Positions 34,894 to 47,392 of a stretch of DNA of 64,000 nucleotides are shown here, in pieces. The position numbers and the translations under genes were made by a program. The stretch's first letter is position 1. Each line of letters begins with the position of its first letter. The notes under the pieces were generated by a model, which ran no database searches, was not told the DNA's origin, and saw only the letters and a list, made by a program, of their open reading frames with translations. The DNA is from Terana coerulea (lineage: Eukaryota; Basidiomycota; Agaricomycetes; Polyporales; Phanerochaetaceae), in NCBI GenBank assembly GCA_024811115.1, contig JAKOGH010000141.1:1-64000 (forward strand), given 5' to 3'.

Positions 34894-35536
34894 TTGCACC
34901 CAAAAACTAGACAAATAAGCCACTCCAAGGCCTAAGCCAATAGTCACAAGTAGAAGCTCAGCGAGGAGTAAGCACAGATCCAGACAAGCTACCTTGCCGT
35001 GGTCGTGGCAGGAGAAAAGGAACCAGAGAAATTGCCTCTTCGGGCTGGCCATCCGGCGTCTCCGGTAAATGCCGTTGCAGGGCCACGCGAGGAGCACGTT
35101 GCTCGGTCTGACAACGTTTTGACCGAAGTCGGCAACACTGACTTCCTGCGAGGATCTCGGGCGGACGAGTGCATTCGAAAATCCGCACGAAATTCGTTCT
35201 CAAAGTATTATAGAGCCTGAGCTTACTTGCGTACGGCAAAAACCTTCCACTCATGAAATGGCAGCCCAATATGGCAGGTGTGTATGTTCGTGGGACCCGG
35301 ATGTGGAGCGTGAAGTGGCACCACTGGAAATGACGGCTGCCTCAGGGCTGCGCGGGGCCCAGGCGGACACGCTAAAGGTGCGTTCTCCCTCGTGCTCTGG
35401 CGTATTCTGCTTGAACCTTGCATCCTCCGGGCCTTATACTTAGAATATACCAAGTTCATACCAACCCCGAATCAAGTACCCAGGACGTTCAAGTGTCGCG
35501 TTCATCGCGTTACGTTTGCCTCACGGACGCCAATCA

Positions 35537-38203
35537 ATGCCTACGTCGGACACGAAGACTATAACACCCAGCGAGCGGGATCCGTTGCTCGCAAATTCTC
35601 CTCGAATACCTGAAGCGTCAGAGGATGGAAGACCTGCATCACGGGACAGCGAAGGCTCTGGCAGGACGTCATGCAGCGCACCCGTGCAACTCCCAGATAC
35701 CAAGCGGTACGCAATTATCGCCGGCCTCTGGCTTGCCACTTTCCTCTCTGTGGGTTTTTATTATTATATCTTACACGGAGGATGATTGACTCAGAATATT
35801 GTTTGACAAGTCTGCAAATTGTACGAAAAGCCCTGCAGCTTTCTGAGTGTGCTTCATGAGCTGACGTTCCTGTTGGTTATGCTACCTACAGCAACCCTTG
35901 TAGCCACAGGTGCGTCATTACGCATGATTCTAATACAACGTTTTTAACACGCTGCGCCAGTGCTGTCCGATATGTCATCAGAGTTCCACCAGTCGCACCA
36001 AGCGGGCTGGCTCGGCACATCGTCAGTGTCCCTGGACCTACGGGCTGTGATGTCGTCTGCACCAACACTGACCCTCAATCATGGTGCAGGTACCTTCTGG
36101 CCACATGCACCTTCACGCCACTATATGGCCGACTGTGCGACATAATCGGGCGCAGAGCTGCGGTGCAAACCGCGATAGTGCTCTCGACCGTTGGGTGCAT
36201 AGCGAGCGCCATGTCGAGAAACATGCTTGTTTTGATATTCGCTCGCTTCGTACGCACGCACCTCGCACCTCGCGTCCGCTTCGTGACTGACAGTTATGAT
36301 AGCTTAGCGGCCTCGGAGGCGGCGGAGTTCTTACTACAGCAACGTAGGTCCTTTTTCTTCTTAAAGTTGGTCAGAGTAATTACTTTGACATCGATGAACA
36401 GAATCGTCACCAGCGACCTGTTTCACCTGCGAAACCGAGCCATCACACAAGCTCTTGCGATGGTATGCAACAGTGTAAGTCTACACCTCTGTATCCCTGA
36501 TATAAACTATCCGGAGCCTGACCCTTGCATAGATAGGTATGGGGGTCGGAGGGCCTCTCGGCGGCTTCATCAGTGACCGGTACGTCTCTGGGATGAGTTC
36601 ACATGATCGTAAGCGACTCACCGAGATTTCTTGCAGGTTTGGCTGGCGATGGGCATTCATCGCCCAAATACCCCTGTTTTGCCTCTCGTTCCTACTCATC
36701 ACGTTCAACTTGACGTACTCTACATCGGTGCGTTGAAGCGACTCCTTCCGGGGCGGCCTTGAGCTCAGCCACGCCCGCACGCATGACAGAACATCTGCAA
36801 GACCGTGAAGGATACGACCAAGCGGGTGGACATCACGGGGACGGTTCTGCTGTTTGGATCGGTCAGTGCTTTCAAAGCGCCTTTCTTTGGTCGAAATTGC
36901 TGATGGGTGCTTGACCAGGTACTCTGCTTCCTGCTCTTCCTGAGCTACCATGCGAATGACTATCTACCAGTACGCACATATGCTCTCGCCTTTTTTTTCT
37001 ACTCAGAGCTCAACCTGCCCCGTCCAGTGGTCCCATCCGTACGTCCACTGGCCCTTCATCGGCTTCATCGTGCTCGGCATCCTCTTCCTCGTCGTCGAGC
37101 TCCGCTGGGCGCACGAGCCGGTTCTCGCGCCCTTCCTGCTCCGGCAGAAGGTGCCGCTGCTCATCGGCGTCAGCAACTTCTTCGTCGCGCTCTGCAACTT
37201 CGCCGTGCTCTACTTCTTCCCGATGTGGTTCCGCACCGTGCGCCTCGACGGCGCCGGGCGCGCCGGCGCGCACCTCATCCCGAACGGCGTGTCGTTCTCC
37301 GCGGGCTCGCTCTTTGCTGGGTGCGTGGACGTGGAGAGAGAAGAGTGTGTCGTGATGCTGATGGAGGTGGCGGCAGGTTGGCGATGCGCGTGACTGGCAC
37401 GTACAAGGTCCTGGATCTGTTCTTTGGGCCGTTCGCCATCCTGGGCACGGTGCTTCTTACCATGATGCGCGAGGACTCGCCGCCGGTTCAGCTGTGGCTG
37501 AGCATCGTCAGTCAACACACACCCTAAAAGGAAAACTACGCGGCTGACCGCGAAATCCGTAGATTCCACTGGGTTTCGGAAACGGTGTTGCATTGCAAGC
37601 TATGACGATTGCGCGGCTGGCCAAACTTACCTGGTACTTTTGATACTTCGTCCTAACGAACGACTTACCGAGAGACGTTTGTAGAGTCCGCGATAGCCGT
37701 AGGCACCGGATTCGGGCAGCTCTTCCGTGGCCTTGGTTCGTACACATACTCCCGATGCTCTCGTTCTGCGTTAACACACAGCCCAAGGTCAAGTCTCCGG
37801 GGTCGCCGTGTCGTCCGCGCTGTTCCAAGCCGAGCTCAACACGAACTTGCGGGCCCGCATACACGGCGATGACGCCGAAGAGGTGGGCGGGCTCTCTTGT
37901 GCCTCTTTGTAGCGCTCGCTCACAAACATTGTGCAGTGGATACAAAAGATCAGGCGGTCGGCGAAGATTGTACCACAGCTGCCGCCGGAGCTGCAGCGTG
38001 CGGCGCAGGACTCGTATGATGCGAGCATCCACAAGGTGTTTGTGCTCGCTGTATGCGCCTCGATTGCGTCGTACATCGTGCGTCTGCCCGTGAGTTGCTC
38101 GGCAGCTCCCCGCGGCGTCCGTGAGACTGACGAGAAGCAGATACCTGACAAGAAGCTGGACAGGCGCTCATCGGACGAGGATGGGGAAGACGACGAGCCG
38201 TAG
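35537..38203 (+). CDS. MFS transporter 2 (DHA2 / Vba-Fnx1-like)
   Basis: A paralogue of MFS transporters 1 and 3, with matching intron positions. It starts at 35537 (MPTSDTKTITPSERDPLLAN). Exon 1 ends KRYAIIAGLWLATFLS at 35749, exactly where MFS 1 and 3 break. The following small exon is uncertain: a 10-nt CTTTCTGAGT before GTGCTT would keep frame. Later exons read TLVAT, VLSDMSSEFHQSHQAGWLGT, the motif-A segment YGRLCDIIGRR, LSGLGGGGVLTTAT, IGMGVGGPLGGFISDR|FGWRWAFIAQIPLF, SHPYVHWPFIGFIVLGILF, PMWFRTVRLDGAGRAGAHLI and GTGFGQLFRGLGQVSGVAVS. The cytosolic tail is short (DKKLDRRSSDEDGEDDEP). It lies between monooxygenase 2 and the acyltransferase, both on the opposite strand. Transport substrate unknown. 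Confidence 0.84.
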
Positions 38204-38416
38204 CGAGATACCAAACGCACGAGGCTTATGTCAAATCCTTGACTGCATTTTTATAATATCTGTCTCCGCATCATGCCATTGAGGGACCAGCACACAATCG
38301 TAGACTTCAACACCCTATCGTAGTTCATAGTTCCATTAGTGTGTATCTATTAGTGCATCCTTGTAAAATCACCCCGCCATGGATCTGAATGGCATTTTCG
38401 ACACCAGTCCAACCAG

Positions 38417-39888
38417 CTACGCCTGCAGGATGGATGTGACAGCAGCCTTGCAGTCCTTCGCCAACGTCTCGACCAGGTCGTGCTCGACGGCGTCCGGACT
38501 ACACGTGAACGTCACATGGATGCTGCCCGCGGGCGACCCGACGACGTTCACCTTGACCGCTGCGCCGAGCACCGCGTCGCACTGCGCGAACCACATCGCG
38601 CCCACCGCCCACCCCACGCCCGCGCCCGCCTCCGCCTTGCCCGGGCCGGAACACGCCGACGTTCGAGATCTGCAGCCCGCTCTCGCGCTTCTTGCCGAGC
38701 ATGTCCGTGAAGTACGTCGTGTGCTGCCCGAGGCGGGAGATGTAGCGGATGGTGCCGACGACCTCGCGCGTGCGCGGCAGCGCCTTTGCACGTCCGCGCT
38801 GGATGCCGCCGCGGCGGCCCACGGGAAGGTCGTTGCGGACGGCGGTGCGGCGGGCAGCGGCGCGAGGCGCGCGTACACGCTCACGACGGAGGCCTCGTCG
38901 CACAGCGCGGCGGGCGACGTGCCGGTGAAGCGGCGGAGCGACACCGCGACGCTCGTCGCGATGGTCTTGTACCGCTTGCCGGCCCCGCCGGTGCCCTTCG
39001 CGGGCGGCGCGGCGAGACGCGAGAGGACGCCGACGACGAGGGCGTACAGGAACCCGCTGAACGTCGTGCCGTGCTGCCGGCAGAGCGCGAGCAACGGCGC
39101 GGCATCGGCCGGCGCGATCTCCCAGGCGAGGACGTTCGTCGCCATGCTGACCTGCGTCGCCACGGGGTGGCCCGTCCATGCTTTGGCGGCGGGCTGCCAC
39201 GCCTTGGGCGCAAAGACGCCGTAGATGGTGTGGAAGAACCCCTTCCAGGAGACGGTGACGTTGGTCAGGGCGTCGACCGACGCTGTGAGGGTGAACGATG
39301 TGGCTAGCGTGATTTTACTTCCCGGTTCCGCGTCAGATTGGGGAGGATTGTTGAGGGCGGAAAGGAGGGCATGATGGAATGCCAGTCCGCTCTGGCCGTC
39401 GCTGATGGCATGGTGGTACTCGTACAGAACGGTGTGTCCGTTGAGCACCGTGAGGCCCCATAACGGGGATTGGGTATCGGTAGGGAAAGGCTTCGGCAGC
39501 TGCGTCGAGATCAGCTGCTCAATAGTGATAGAGCTGTCTTCCACGAAATCCACGTTCTTATCCAGGTCTATGGCAGGGAGACGAACCCAGATGGGCTTCT
39601 TCTTCAACTCCTCCGTGTCCGGGATGTGTAGCTGAACGCCTAGCGAGGGTAGGTCCGCAACGACCTTATGCAGAGCAGGATATAGGGTCTCTCGAGTCAA
39701 TTTTGAGGATGTGTGCGAGTAGTCTGCAGAGACTATTACACGGGTATCGAAACCCAGGGCGCATCGGGAGATGTGGAACCTCTCCAGTAGCCCTAAGTAA
39801 ACCATCAGTACTGTTATTTATTGCTCAAACAAAGATATATCATACCTGCTTCACGAATCACCGACAGACCACTAACATTGTCCGCCAT
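38417..39888 (-). CDS. Alcohol acetyltransferase-like acyltransferase (HHxxxDG)
   Basis: Probable acyl-CoA-dependent O- or N-acyltransferase of the AATase/condensation superfamily, cytosolic. Exon 1 (39846-39888) gives MADNVSGLSVIREA; intron 39793-39845 joins it to GLLERFHISRCALGFDT, a typical family opening. The catalytic motif HHAISDG is at about residues 141-147. FHHALLSALNNPP, a long central domain and the ending SIHVTFTCSPDAVEHDLVETL follow. Between about 38785 and 38641 the open frame translates to an Arg/Ser/Ala-rich stretch, while a neighbouring frame gives family-like sequence (VVGTIRYISRLGQHTTYF, SGLQISNVGVFRPG). So a one-base loss at TTT 38785-38787 and a one-base gain at CCC 38640-38642 bracket about 48 residues. 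A TATAAAG lies at 39942-39948 (minus). Confidence 0.82.
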
Positions 39889-40194
39889 TGGAACTGCAAG
39901 AATATTGCGTTAACAGGACCATGTATGGGTCAGGGCTTACTCTTTATAGGAGCCGGGTTCTTGGCTGCGCTCGGGACTTCCCGGCTGATCGCAGAAACAA
40001 ACATGTCAAAAGAACTATCGGGGGCCGCAAGAGTTCGGGTGTATGTCACATGTGCATAAGCATTGATGACTGGAGATGTAGACTCGACGCAATGAAAGCA
40101 CAACCTTGAGCGAAGTAACAGTGGTTGATAGAATTATATTGGAAAAGAACATGAGCATGCGCTGTGTTTACCACTTCTTACTGCGCCGTCTTGA
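39889..40194. other. Short intergenic region
   Basis: Promoter of the acyltransferase (TATAAAG on the minus strand at 39942-39948) and 3' region of the cyclase-like gene. No other gene. Confidence 0.5.
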
Positions 40195-41876
40195 TCAGAG
40201 GTACGCCTGCGGTCAGACCGTGAGATTTGGGTTGGAGGCCGTCGTCATTTTGGACACTTACCGCAGCATTTGGCGGGCTCGCCACGCCTCCTAGCCTGTA
40301 CCACCGGTCAATATCGACCAGAACGAGCCCAGATGCGCAGTTAAAGTCACTTACACGTTGAGCGGCCACGACGAGAAGAAGAACGTGTACCTGTTCGCAG
40401 CTGCGCACGCCTTGGCTAGGTCCTCTAGCTCAAAGAACTCGCCGATCGGCATGCCCCACAGGCTTGTGAATACCAATGAGCGTCCCAAGTCGGTAACCTA
40501 AGGATGAAGTCACTTACCCGAGCAGGGTCTACGTGGCTCACTTAGTGACAAGGCTGCGGGAGAGCGGTGTGAAAGCGTACCTGGTGCATGTGCGGGGTGC
40601 CTGCGGGAGTTGGCCAGCGCTATAAACCGAGAAGCTTAATCTTGTGGTGTTTATAGCCGTCGAGATTGGATACTGACTTCAATAGCAGGCTGATCCGATG
40701 CAATGGCTGCGAAGTGATTATCCCTATTTCTCATAAGCGACGCCCAGATTCCAAGCAAGCGCGGACGTCGCTCACCAAAGGAACCGCTTCATGTCCTCGG
40801 ACTGCTCGATGCCGGCGAAAGTCTCCGGCTTGGCACTTAGCTCGTCACGCTGCTCCTTCGTACACGAATACCACCTCTGCATGAACCCGACCCGTAAAAT
40901 CAATATGTCGGCCTGGCGGAAAGTGATGCCTTGTTGCTCAGCACAGGCTTTCAAGTCTGCCAACGGGATAGCGTGGTGGTGAAGGGATCGTACGGCAAGG
41001 GTTTCTTCCCATCCTGCGTGTAGAACTTGACCATGTCGAGTAGGACCCCTCGACCACAGATACCGTGTTTAGCCCAATCTACCGAATGCGGTCCTGTTAA
41101 GTTTGCTTGAGTTACAGTCGTGAGAACGTACTGTGGATTCCGAGCTTGGTCTTGAGCTTGTTTTTCTCGAGTTCCTCCGGATCGCTGATAAAGAAGTGAC
41201 CACGAGCAAATGACGACGCCGAAGTACTGGAGCGGGCAACCGGGTCAGCGAAAGCAGCTCATGAATCATAGGCTTGCCTCAGACGCACTTGTTATAGAAA
41301 ACGTTATATCCTCCATGGACACCAAAATGCCTCATACCGTCCCATTGACTCCCGGATTGCGTATTCTATACAATAAATATAAGCCAGGATTCATGCGAGT
41401 CTTGTAAGAAATGGTATAGCTCACGATTACAATCATATCATCATTCACAGCTTCTCCCTTCATCCACTGGTTATGAATGGGTGGCTGGCGGCCGAAGCAA
41501 GGCTAATTATCGTTATAGTTCTAAGCGCGCCGGCAGCAGTAGACCGATGCTTTGTACACGAACTTTTCCAGGAAAATTCACTGGGCTGAGAGGACAGTCA
41601 GTTCATGCATATACCACACACCGAGCATTCACACTTACAAGTTGAGGCATATCATCTTCCCGAGCCTGCGGGGTGAATCAGTCATTAGAGCAGAATACAA
41701 GGTCCACGGTCGTCGGACGCACTTGATCTCCTTTGCAGCTTCCGGCGACAACATCTTCTGTCAACAGATTCGACCGTCCCAAGCTCGTCTTCTGGTCCCC
41801 ACACGCCCCAGGCGCATCCTGTGTACTCGTGAAAGTTTGGTAGTTCGTCAAAAGTCGGTAACTGCTTGGCAGCCAT
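40195..41876 (-). CDS. Cyclase family protein (PF04199, kynurenine formamidase-like)
   Basis: Metal-dependent hydrolase or cyclase family; members include arylformamidases and polyketide-cyclase-like enzymes. It starts at 41876 (MAAKQLPTFDELPNFHEYTG) and runs CAWGVWGPEDELGTVNLLTE, NFPVNFPGK|PCFGRQPP, and NTQSGSQWDGMRHFG, the fungal form of the active-site motif with its Asp and His. WAKHGICGRGVLLDMVKFY, IPLADLKACAEQQGITFRQ, ILILRVGFMQRWY, FAAIASDQPAIE, LWGMPIGEFF and FFFSSWPLNV|LGGVASPPNAAAYL follow. About twelve exons with 40-65-bp introns. Two single-base errors break the frame: an extra base at about 41770 (TVNLL) and a missing base at about 40974-40983 (PFT.HAIPLADL). Restored, it is a normal full-length member. 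It lies tail to head with the acyltransferase on the same strand. Confidence 0.83.
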
Positions 41877-42813
41877 GGTCTCAGTAGCGTAGCACGCAGA
41901 CTTGGGCGTATGCGGGTCACTTAAGAGCTAGTTTGCGGCTTTCCCCTCTCCTTATAACGCGAAGGCATGGGTTCCGCAAGGAAATCCGGCGGGCCGAGTG
42001 CAGCTCCGACAGACCGGCGGTCAAACTAGATTCTGTTCAAGGGTATGCACGAGACCCGTCATAGGAACGTGCAGCCTGCGAAGGCTTCCGCAGAAGTGAG
42101 GGGTGAGAACGAACGCTTGATATCTTCCTGAAGCGGGGTCGCTGTGACATTCGGAATGCGGTTGGACCTGGGGAAGGGTTTGAGGTAGGCCAATCATGGT
42201 ATGCAATAACAAGGATGTGTCATTGCATGGGCATTCAGAGACACGCTAGTTTAGCGAAGGGCAGAAGACAAGCCAAGACGTCGATGTTTGTACGGCTTTG
42301 CGCATTGACTTCACTGGAACACTATAGAGCCACGTTTAGAGCCGTGGGATGTGGCTTTCAGTCCGCAGGCTCGCTGAGAGCATTTGGCATTTACGACGTC
42401 AGGAACAACAGCCGGCCACTGTTGGACCACTGTTTTCAATAAAACAAACGCACATATCTGGCGGAGGGGCAGGTGGTAGGTAAGGTGGCTTGAAGCGGAC
42501 GAGAAGAGGTGGAATAGCATACGGATCACACGTTCCTGAGTGAGTACGCTCGCGCACATGTCGGTAATTCATGAATATATGCATGAATGTTTACGTTCGT
42601 AAAGCGCAGGTTCAGGTAAAGATGGTCGAGGCGGCGGAGGAGGCAAGGAGAGGCAAGTTGAAGGAGGAAACGTTGCAGGCGCTCAGATCGGTTCAGCCTA
42701 TCGGGAGATGCCGAGGCGGTGCGGCCTGGCGCGACGCGAACTGCATCCAACAATACATCTTGTTCAGAACCGTTCACCACGACGAGCAGCGTCGCTCGAC
42801 GACGCCAGCGACA
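41877..42813. other. Divergent intergenic region (cyclase / shugoshin)
   Basis: Promoter region for the minus-strand cyclase-like gene (TTATAA near 41953) and the plus-strand shugoshin gene. No gene or repeat recognised. Confidence 0.5.
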
Positions 42814-44854
42814 ATGAGCCGGAGACAATCAAGAGTCTTCGTCGACACCCGCCAGAATGATACGCTACTCGAATTTGAAACCTGTGAGTGCCCGAGCATT
42901 CCCCACTTTCCAAAGTTGGAATTCGGGAAAGACTCACTCGTTGGACATAGTCAAGAAGAAGTTCCTCCTCGCGAACAAGCATATCACCAAGTATGCTCGT
43001 TAGCAGTATATCTGTTCAGGGTATTGACCTCGACTTAGGCTTAACTCGACACTCAGCGTTCGCATTGAAGACTTGAACGCTCAGATATCCACTCTATACG
43101 TCGAGAACCTACGATTGCGCGCCTCCGAGATTGCGCTTGCTTCCCAATTGAAGAAGGAACAGGAGAAATCTAGGAAAGTATTAGCGGATACAGAGGCTGC
43201 GGTGAGTGGTACTGCTTACAGGTGAACATACTACGAGCTAACAGTTAGGGCGGACATAGACACATGCCCTCATGAGACAACTAGGATTAATTCGCAAATC
43301 ATTTCACATTCCCTACAAGTCGAGTACGCCGGAAGACTCGCCTGCACAACCTCCACCTCGAGCACGACGACCAACCATTGACCCGAACGCGTCCCCGCCC
43401 GCCTACCGGTTAGCTCGAGCCCCCACGATACCAGGAATTGCTGAAGACGATGAAGGGAACGTATCTGAGGGCGACGCTCGCATGAGCCCGACACCAACAC
43501 GTCGGAAGTCCAAATCACGGCCGTCATCAAGCTCTGCCTCTGGATCAACCTCCCGCTTACCCCTACCCTCGCGCACCTCGTCGCCGCCACCAGAGGATGT
43601 TCCCCTTATCAACTTCGACGACCAGCTTAGCAAAGCTGGTAAGAAGAGGCCGAGCAGGCGGCAGAGCGGGCTGTTGGCAACAAGCATGTCAATCACGACT
43701 GTCACATCGAGCGGGTTCAAGATGACGGAGGTGCTCTCTCCACCACGACCCCCGAGTCCGGCATTTGGGTCTCCGTTGCGCAGGGATGCGGCGCTGGAGG
43801 AAGAGGAAGAAGCGGTGTTGAATGCCGTCGGAGCGCGGCGGATGGAGGAGGAGGAAGAAGATGGTGAAGACCCGATCGTCTTGATGGTGGCGAGAAGGGA
43901 CAAGAAGCGGAAGAGTAAGGAGAAAGACAGTCCACCTGAGGATGAGCCAGACGATGAGGACAGAAGAGAGAGGGAGAGAAGAAGAGCAAAGGAGAGGGAT
44001 GATGGCTCTAGCGCATATTCTGGGAAGAAGCCCAAGCTAAAGGACGTCACGAATTCGCCTCCTCCGCGACCGTCGCTGACAACACTTGATGCTACCCATG
44101 GTGCGATCATCCAAAATCCTGTTTTGAGCGTCGAAGCACTAACATGTAGAACGTAGAACGAGATCGACAGCGAACCCCAGTCAACGACCAGCCACCACCG
44201 TTGGCATCTTCATCCCAAATATCGCGCGCCTTTTTGACCACCCCTACCCCCACACCAAGGCCGACCCTCGACTCCCACCTTCCGACCCCTCGCGCTTCTC
44301 ATTCACCACAGCCAGAACCAGAACTGCCAGCCGAACCGTCCGCTGATGGCCGTCAGCGACGTGTGCGCAAGAGTATCAATTACGCAGAACCAAAGCTGAA
44401 TACGTACGTACAAATGGATTGCCTTACTGACGGTGCGATACTGACCTCCTGCATGCGCAGGAAAATGCGGAAACCAGACCCTCCTCCAGGCGAAATGAAA
44501 CCCTCTAAGCGCTCTAGCTCGGCAGCAGCCGACTCGGCTCCTCGACGCTCGCTGGAAGGCCAGACCACCACCGCGTCGTCGTCGAACTCCTCACCCGACT
44601 CTGGCCCGTCGCAGCCCGCCCCTGTCGCCGGCGTGAAGCGCAAGAAGTCCCGTGTACATGTCCCCCTGGACGACGGCGACGAGAGCGACGGGACGCAGGC
44701 CGACGCGGAGTACGGCGGCGGCCTGCGAATGAGCATGGGCGATGCGAAAGCTGCGGGGTGGGTCAATATGGACGGCAGGCGGAGAAGCGTGGTTTCGGGC
44801 TCTCGACGGAGTGCCGAGGGCGATGAAGCTCGGAGACATAGCATGGCCGTCTAA
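42814..44854 (+). CDS. SGO1: Shugoshin (centromeric cohesion protector)
   Basis: Protects centromeric cohesin from cleavage by recruiting PP2A and binds phosphorylated histone H2A at centromeres. Six exons (42814-42883, 42951-42990, 43039-43201, 43260-44100, 44157-44403, 44461-44854) give 584 residues in frame. The N-terminal coiled coil (FKKKFLLANKHITKLNSTLS ... IEDLNAQISTLYVENLRLRA) is the Shugoshin_N region. The middle is long, Ser/Pro/Glu-rich and basic. The C-terminal SGO motif spans the exon 5-6 junction: RRVRKSINYAEPKLNT|KMRKPDPP at about residues 440-460. Exon 5 uses the acceptor at 44156, chosen because it keeps the frame (the nearer AG at 44149 does not). The tail ends EARRHSMAV. 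Whether the species has a second paralogue cannot be told. Confidence 0.9.
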
Positions 44855-46817
44855 CGCTGACAGTGGCAAGTGAAAAGGTGCTATGATATGACGGTATGAC
44901 GACACGTCCATGCTTCCGCGGTACCGGGGGCTTGGCTTATGCCATATTATAATTTACTTATGGCTCCGGAAGGAGCGTCTAGTAGTTTGGTTACTTACTG
45001 TACATATGCATATTGCGTACTTGTTGTGTTCACGGTAGCGTTTTATCCGAGCTTTGCGGTATTATCGGAAAGGCGTACTCGGTGTATTGTCTAGTATCTA
45101 CAATACTAGTAGGACATATCAAGACATCGGTGATAGATACATTGGCGTTGTTCGCAGGTGAAGCGTGAACGAAGTGCGTTGTCTATGTGTGAATGGAGAA
45201 TAGGTTTAGCGAAGCCGTCCCTGGGAATATCTACCAGTAGCACCTGAAACATTCTAAATAGTGTTTATGCACAAACATCTGCGATGTCCAGGCACGCGCA
45301 GTCTAGCTCTTGATAGTCTGCTTGTGACCGGTCATTTCGCCTTAGCGCAGCTCGGGCAGCGGTCGGCAATCTGGGGAGCTGAGTGCAATCCTTTAGCTTC
45401 GGAAAATAGGACGGAAGAAGCAAGGCCGGCCACTTACAATACTGCTGAGACGGCTGACGGCTGCGGTCATACGCACTACTTTGAGGGCGAGGCCTAATTG
45501 GTAATTTAAGAACTCACTATTGCCAACAGGTTTGTTTGCAAGCCCCTCCGTAGCAGTTTGGAGGATGACGCGGACTGAATTTGCAGCGTGGGCTTTCACA
45601 CTCGACCTTGCCTGGTATCAGCAGATGGGAAGTCCTCAAAATTTAATAAACACACAATCTCGTCCGGCTGAACGCCACACGTTAAAATAAAACATTCTTA
45701 GAGTGCTCGAAAGACGTACCATAGTGTAAGCATGACCGCAGAAGGTGTAAATATAGCAGACTCTAAAATAAATTGGTTAGATGTGCGCACGACTGAATCC
45801 AAGTTCGGTAACCCGAACACGCACTGGCGGCGGCAGCACATGTTTCTGTTTGCTGGTTTGCTGATTCTTGGTAAACTGTCAAGCGGGAGCACTGAATACT
45901 ACGCAACCAAACCTTCCACTTTATATAGAACATGAGTGCTTGTCGATTGCTGACACGGCGCCATGAACGACACCTGCCAACTCAGATGCAGCGGCCTCCA
46001 TAGTTCCTCGACCGCGTGCGTTGTGTCCGGAAGACCACATGGAGAAGGAGCTTCATCTGGAGTGAGACATGCAAGACATAGTCGGCAGTAGTGTGCGCCC
46101 TGAGTACAACTCTGCACCGTACGTGTCACCAGGACGCCTGCACTGCTGGAATGTTGACAGATACGACGTTCACAATCCGGGAAAACGGGAAACTTCTGGT
46201 CCCTATAATCGCAGCTAGCGGTGCAAATTCCTGTCGGAGCCCAGCACGCCGACTCCATCCCTTTTCTGCGGGTATCCGTATTGAGACACAACATCGGTGT
46301 ATGGGTTGCAGCGGCTGCCCAAGGGGCTCCTCTGAGTCCGGCCTAACAGAAGTGAAAAGGGGGAGTGTGCGTCAGCGTGATTCAATTTCAGCGGCTCGGT
46401 GCAATGTCTCCCGTTTCTGTAATTTCAGTGTCCACCGGCAAATGAAGGCATGTTACAACCGAAGACAAGCCCTGCCCGCACCCGTCCCCTTGTTGCTGTC
46501 AAAAGTTGGAAATTTATGCACTGCATGGCGATGAATTACAACGTCAGCGCGCTGAATGTGGTTCCATATGATGACCTATAGGAGGTTGTGTGGCAACGGA
46601 ACATCGTCGGAGACGGTTGGCGGTGGGGCTGGATTTCAAGCAACAAGAAGTTGAACGTTGAATCATAACAGTTGCCAAAGCTGTACACGATCAAGTCAAA
46701 CCAACGGTGCATGTTTTGGCTTGTTTGGTCGCTGCTAGCAGATCCCAGATTCCATTTGGCGCCAAACCGACCTGCTCTCAAATCTCAACCACGAATTTCC
46801 TCGCATATTGATGTGCG
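44855..46817. other. Two-kilobase intergenic stretch
   Basis: No convincing gene. Frames at 45899-46294 (-) and 46091-46534 (+) overlap and are rich in Cys/Arg/Thr without a motif. AT-rich stretches at 44935-45010 follow shugoshin and may be its 3' region. Confidence 0.5.
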
Positions 46818-47392
46818 ATGGTCTCAGCAGCCTCTACGGCTCCTGCTCCTGCTAAGGCTAAAGGCAAAGGAAAACAACACAAACATTTCATTGACCAGAA
46901 GGTGCGGTATGTCATAACTTGTGTGTATGTGATGGGAGTGACCCGTCCGCGTAGGACACGGCGTTACAGCTCGCCGCCGCCATCGCTGATAAACAGGAGA
47001 ACAAGGTCAGGGAGAAGACAGCTAGACATCATCGACAGGCAGAGGTATCAGTGCGCACAGCTTTCAAAGAGCCGTTCGGTCAGCATGTCAACTGATGCTG
47101 ACGGTTTCAGGCCACTGCTCCTCGGAAGGACATAAAATCCCGTCCTTCTGGCAAGGCGAAGCTGGTATGTTTCCACATCATGAGAAGTGTTTCATTTATC
47201 TAACATGTATACGCAGAAAAAGTGAAGGCAGCTCTGAAAGCCGACAAGGCACAGGCAAAGAAAGAGAAAATGAAAGCAAAGAAGCAGGAGATCCATCACA
47301 GCGCTGGTGATAGCGGGCATGCCAACAAGGCAGATCCCAAGCAATTCGGAACTGGCGCACTCTCAGGCCGCAAACGAGTCGCTTTTGCGTGA
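46818..47392 (+). CDS. Small Lys/Ala-rich basic protein, unknown
   Basis: Four exons: 46818-46901, 46955-47044, 47111-47150 and 47217-47392. They give 129 residues: MVSAASTAPAPAKAKGKGKQ, HKHFIDQK, DTALQLAAAIADKQENKVRE, RKDIKSRPS, EKVKAALKADKAQAKKEKMK and the end GTGALSGRKRVAFA. The protein is highly basic and helical, suggesting a nuclear or nucleolar role in RNA or ribosome biology, but I recognise no family. Exon 3 keeps the frame only if its donor is GC (GCAAGG at 47151); the nearby GT donor at 47165 would break the frame by one. The alternative is a one-base sequence error with the GT donor. Confidence 0.55.

Larger units (their letters stand above)
32568..35536. other. Intergenic: duplicated block, hairpin and dispersed repeat
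   Basis: 32568-33590 is the second copy of the upstream block seen at 28294-29230. A hairpin (34110-34153) and the second copy of the dispersed repeat (34768-34893) follow. No intact gene is seen. 33104-33290 on both strands is the decayed-gene counterpart of 28799-29010. The last few hundred bases are the MFS transporter 2 promoter region. Confidence 0.55.

Noticed and set aside
43403..44110. 235-codon minus-strand frame
   Set aside because: Antisense to shugoshin exon 4; long Ser runs mirror the Glu/Arg codons of the real gene.
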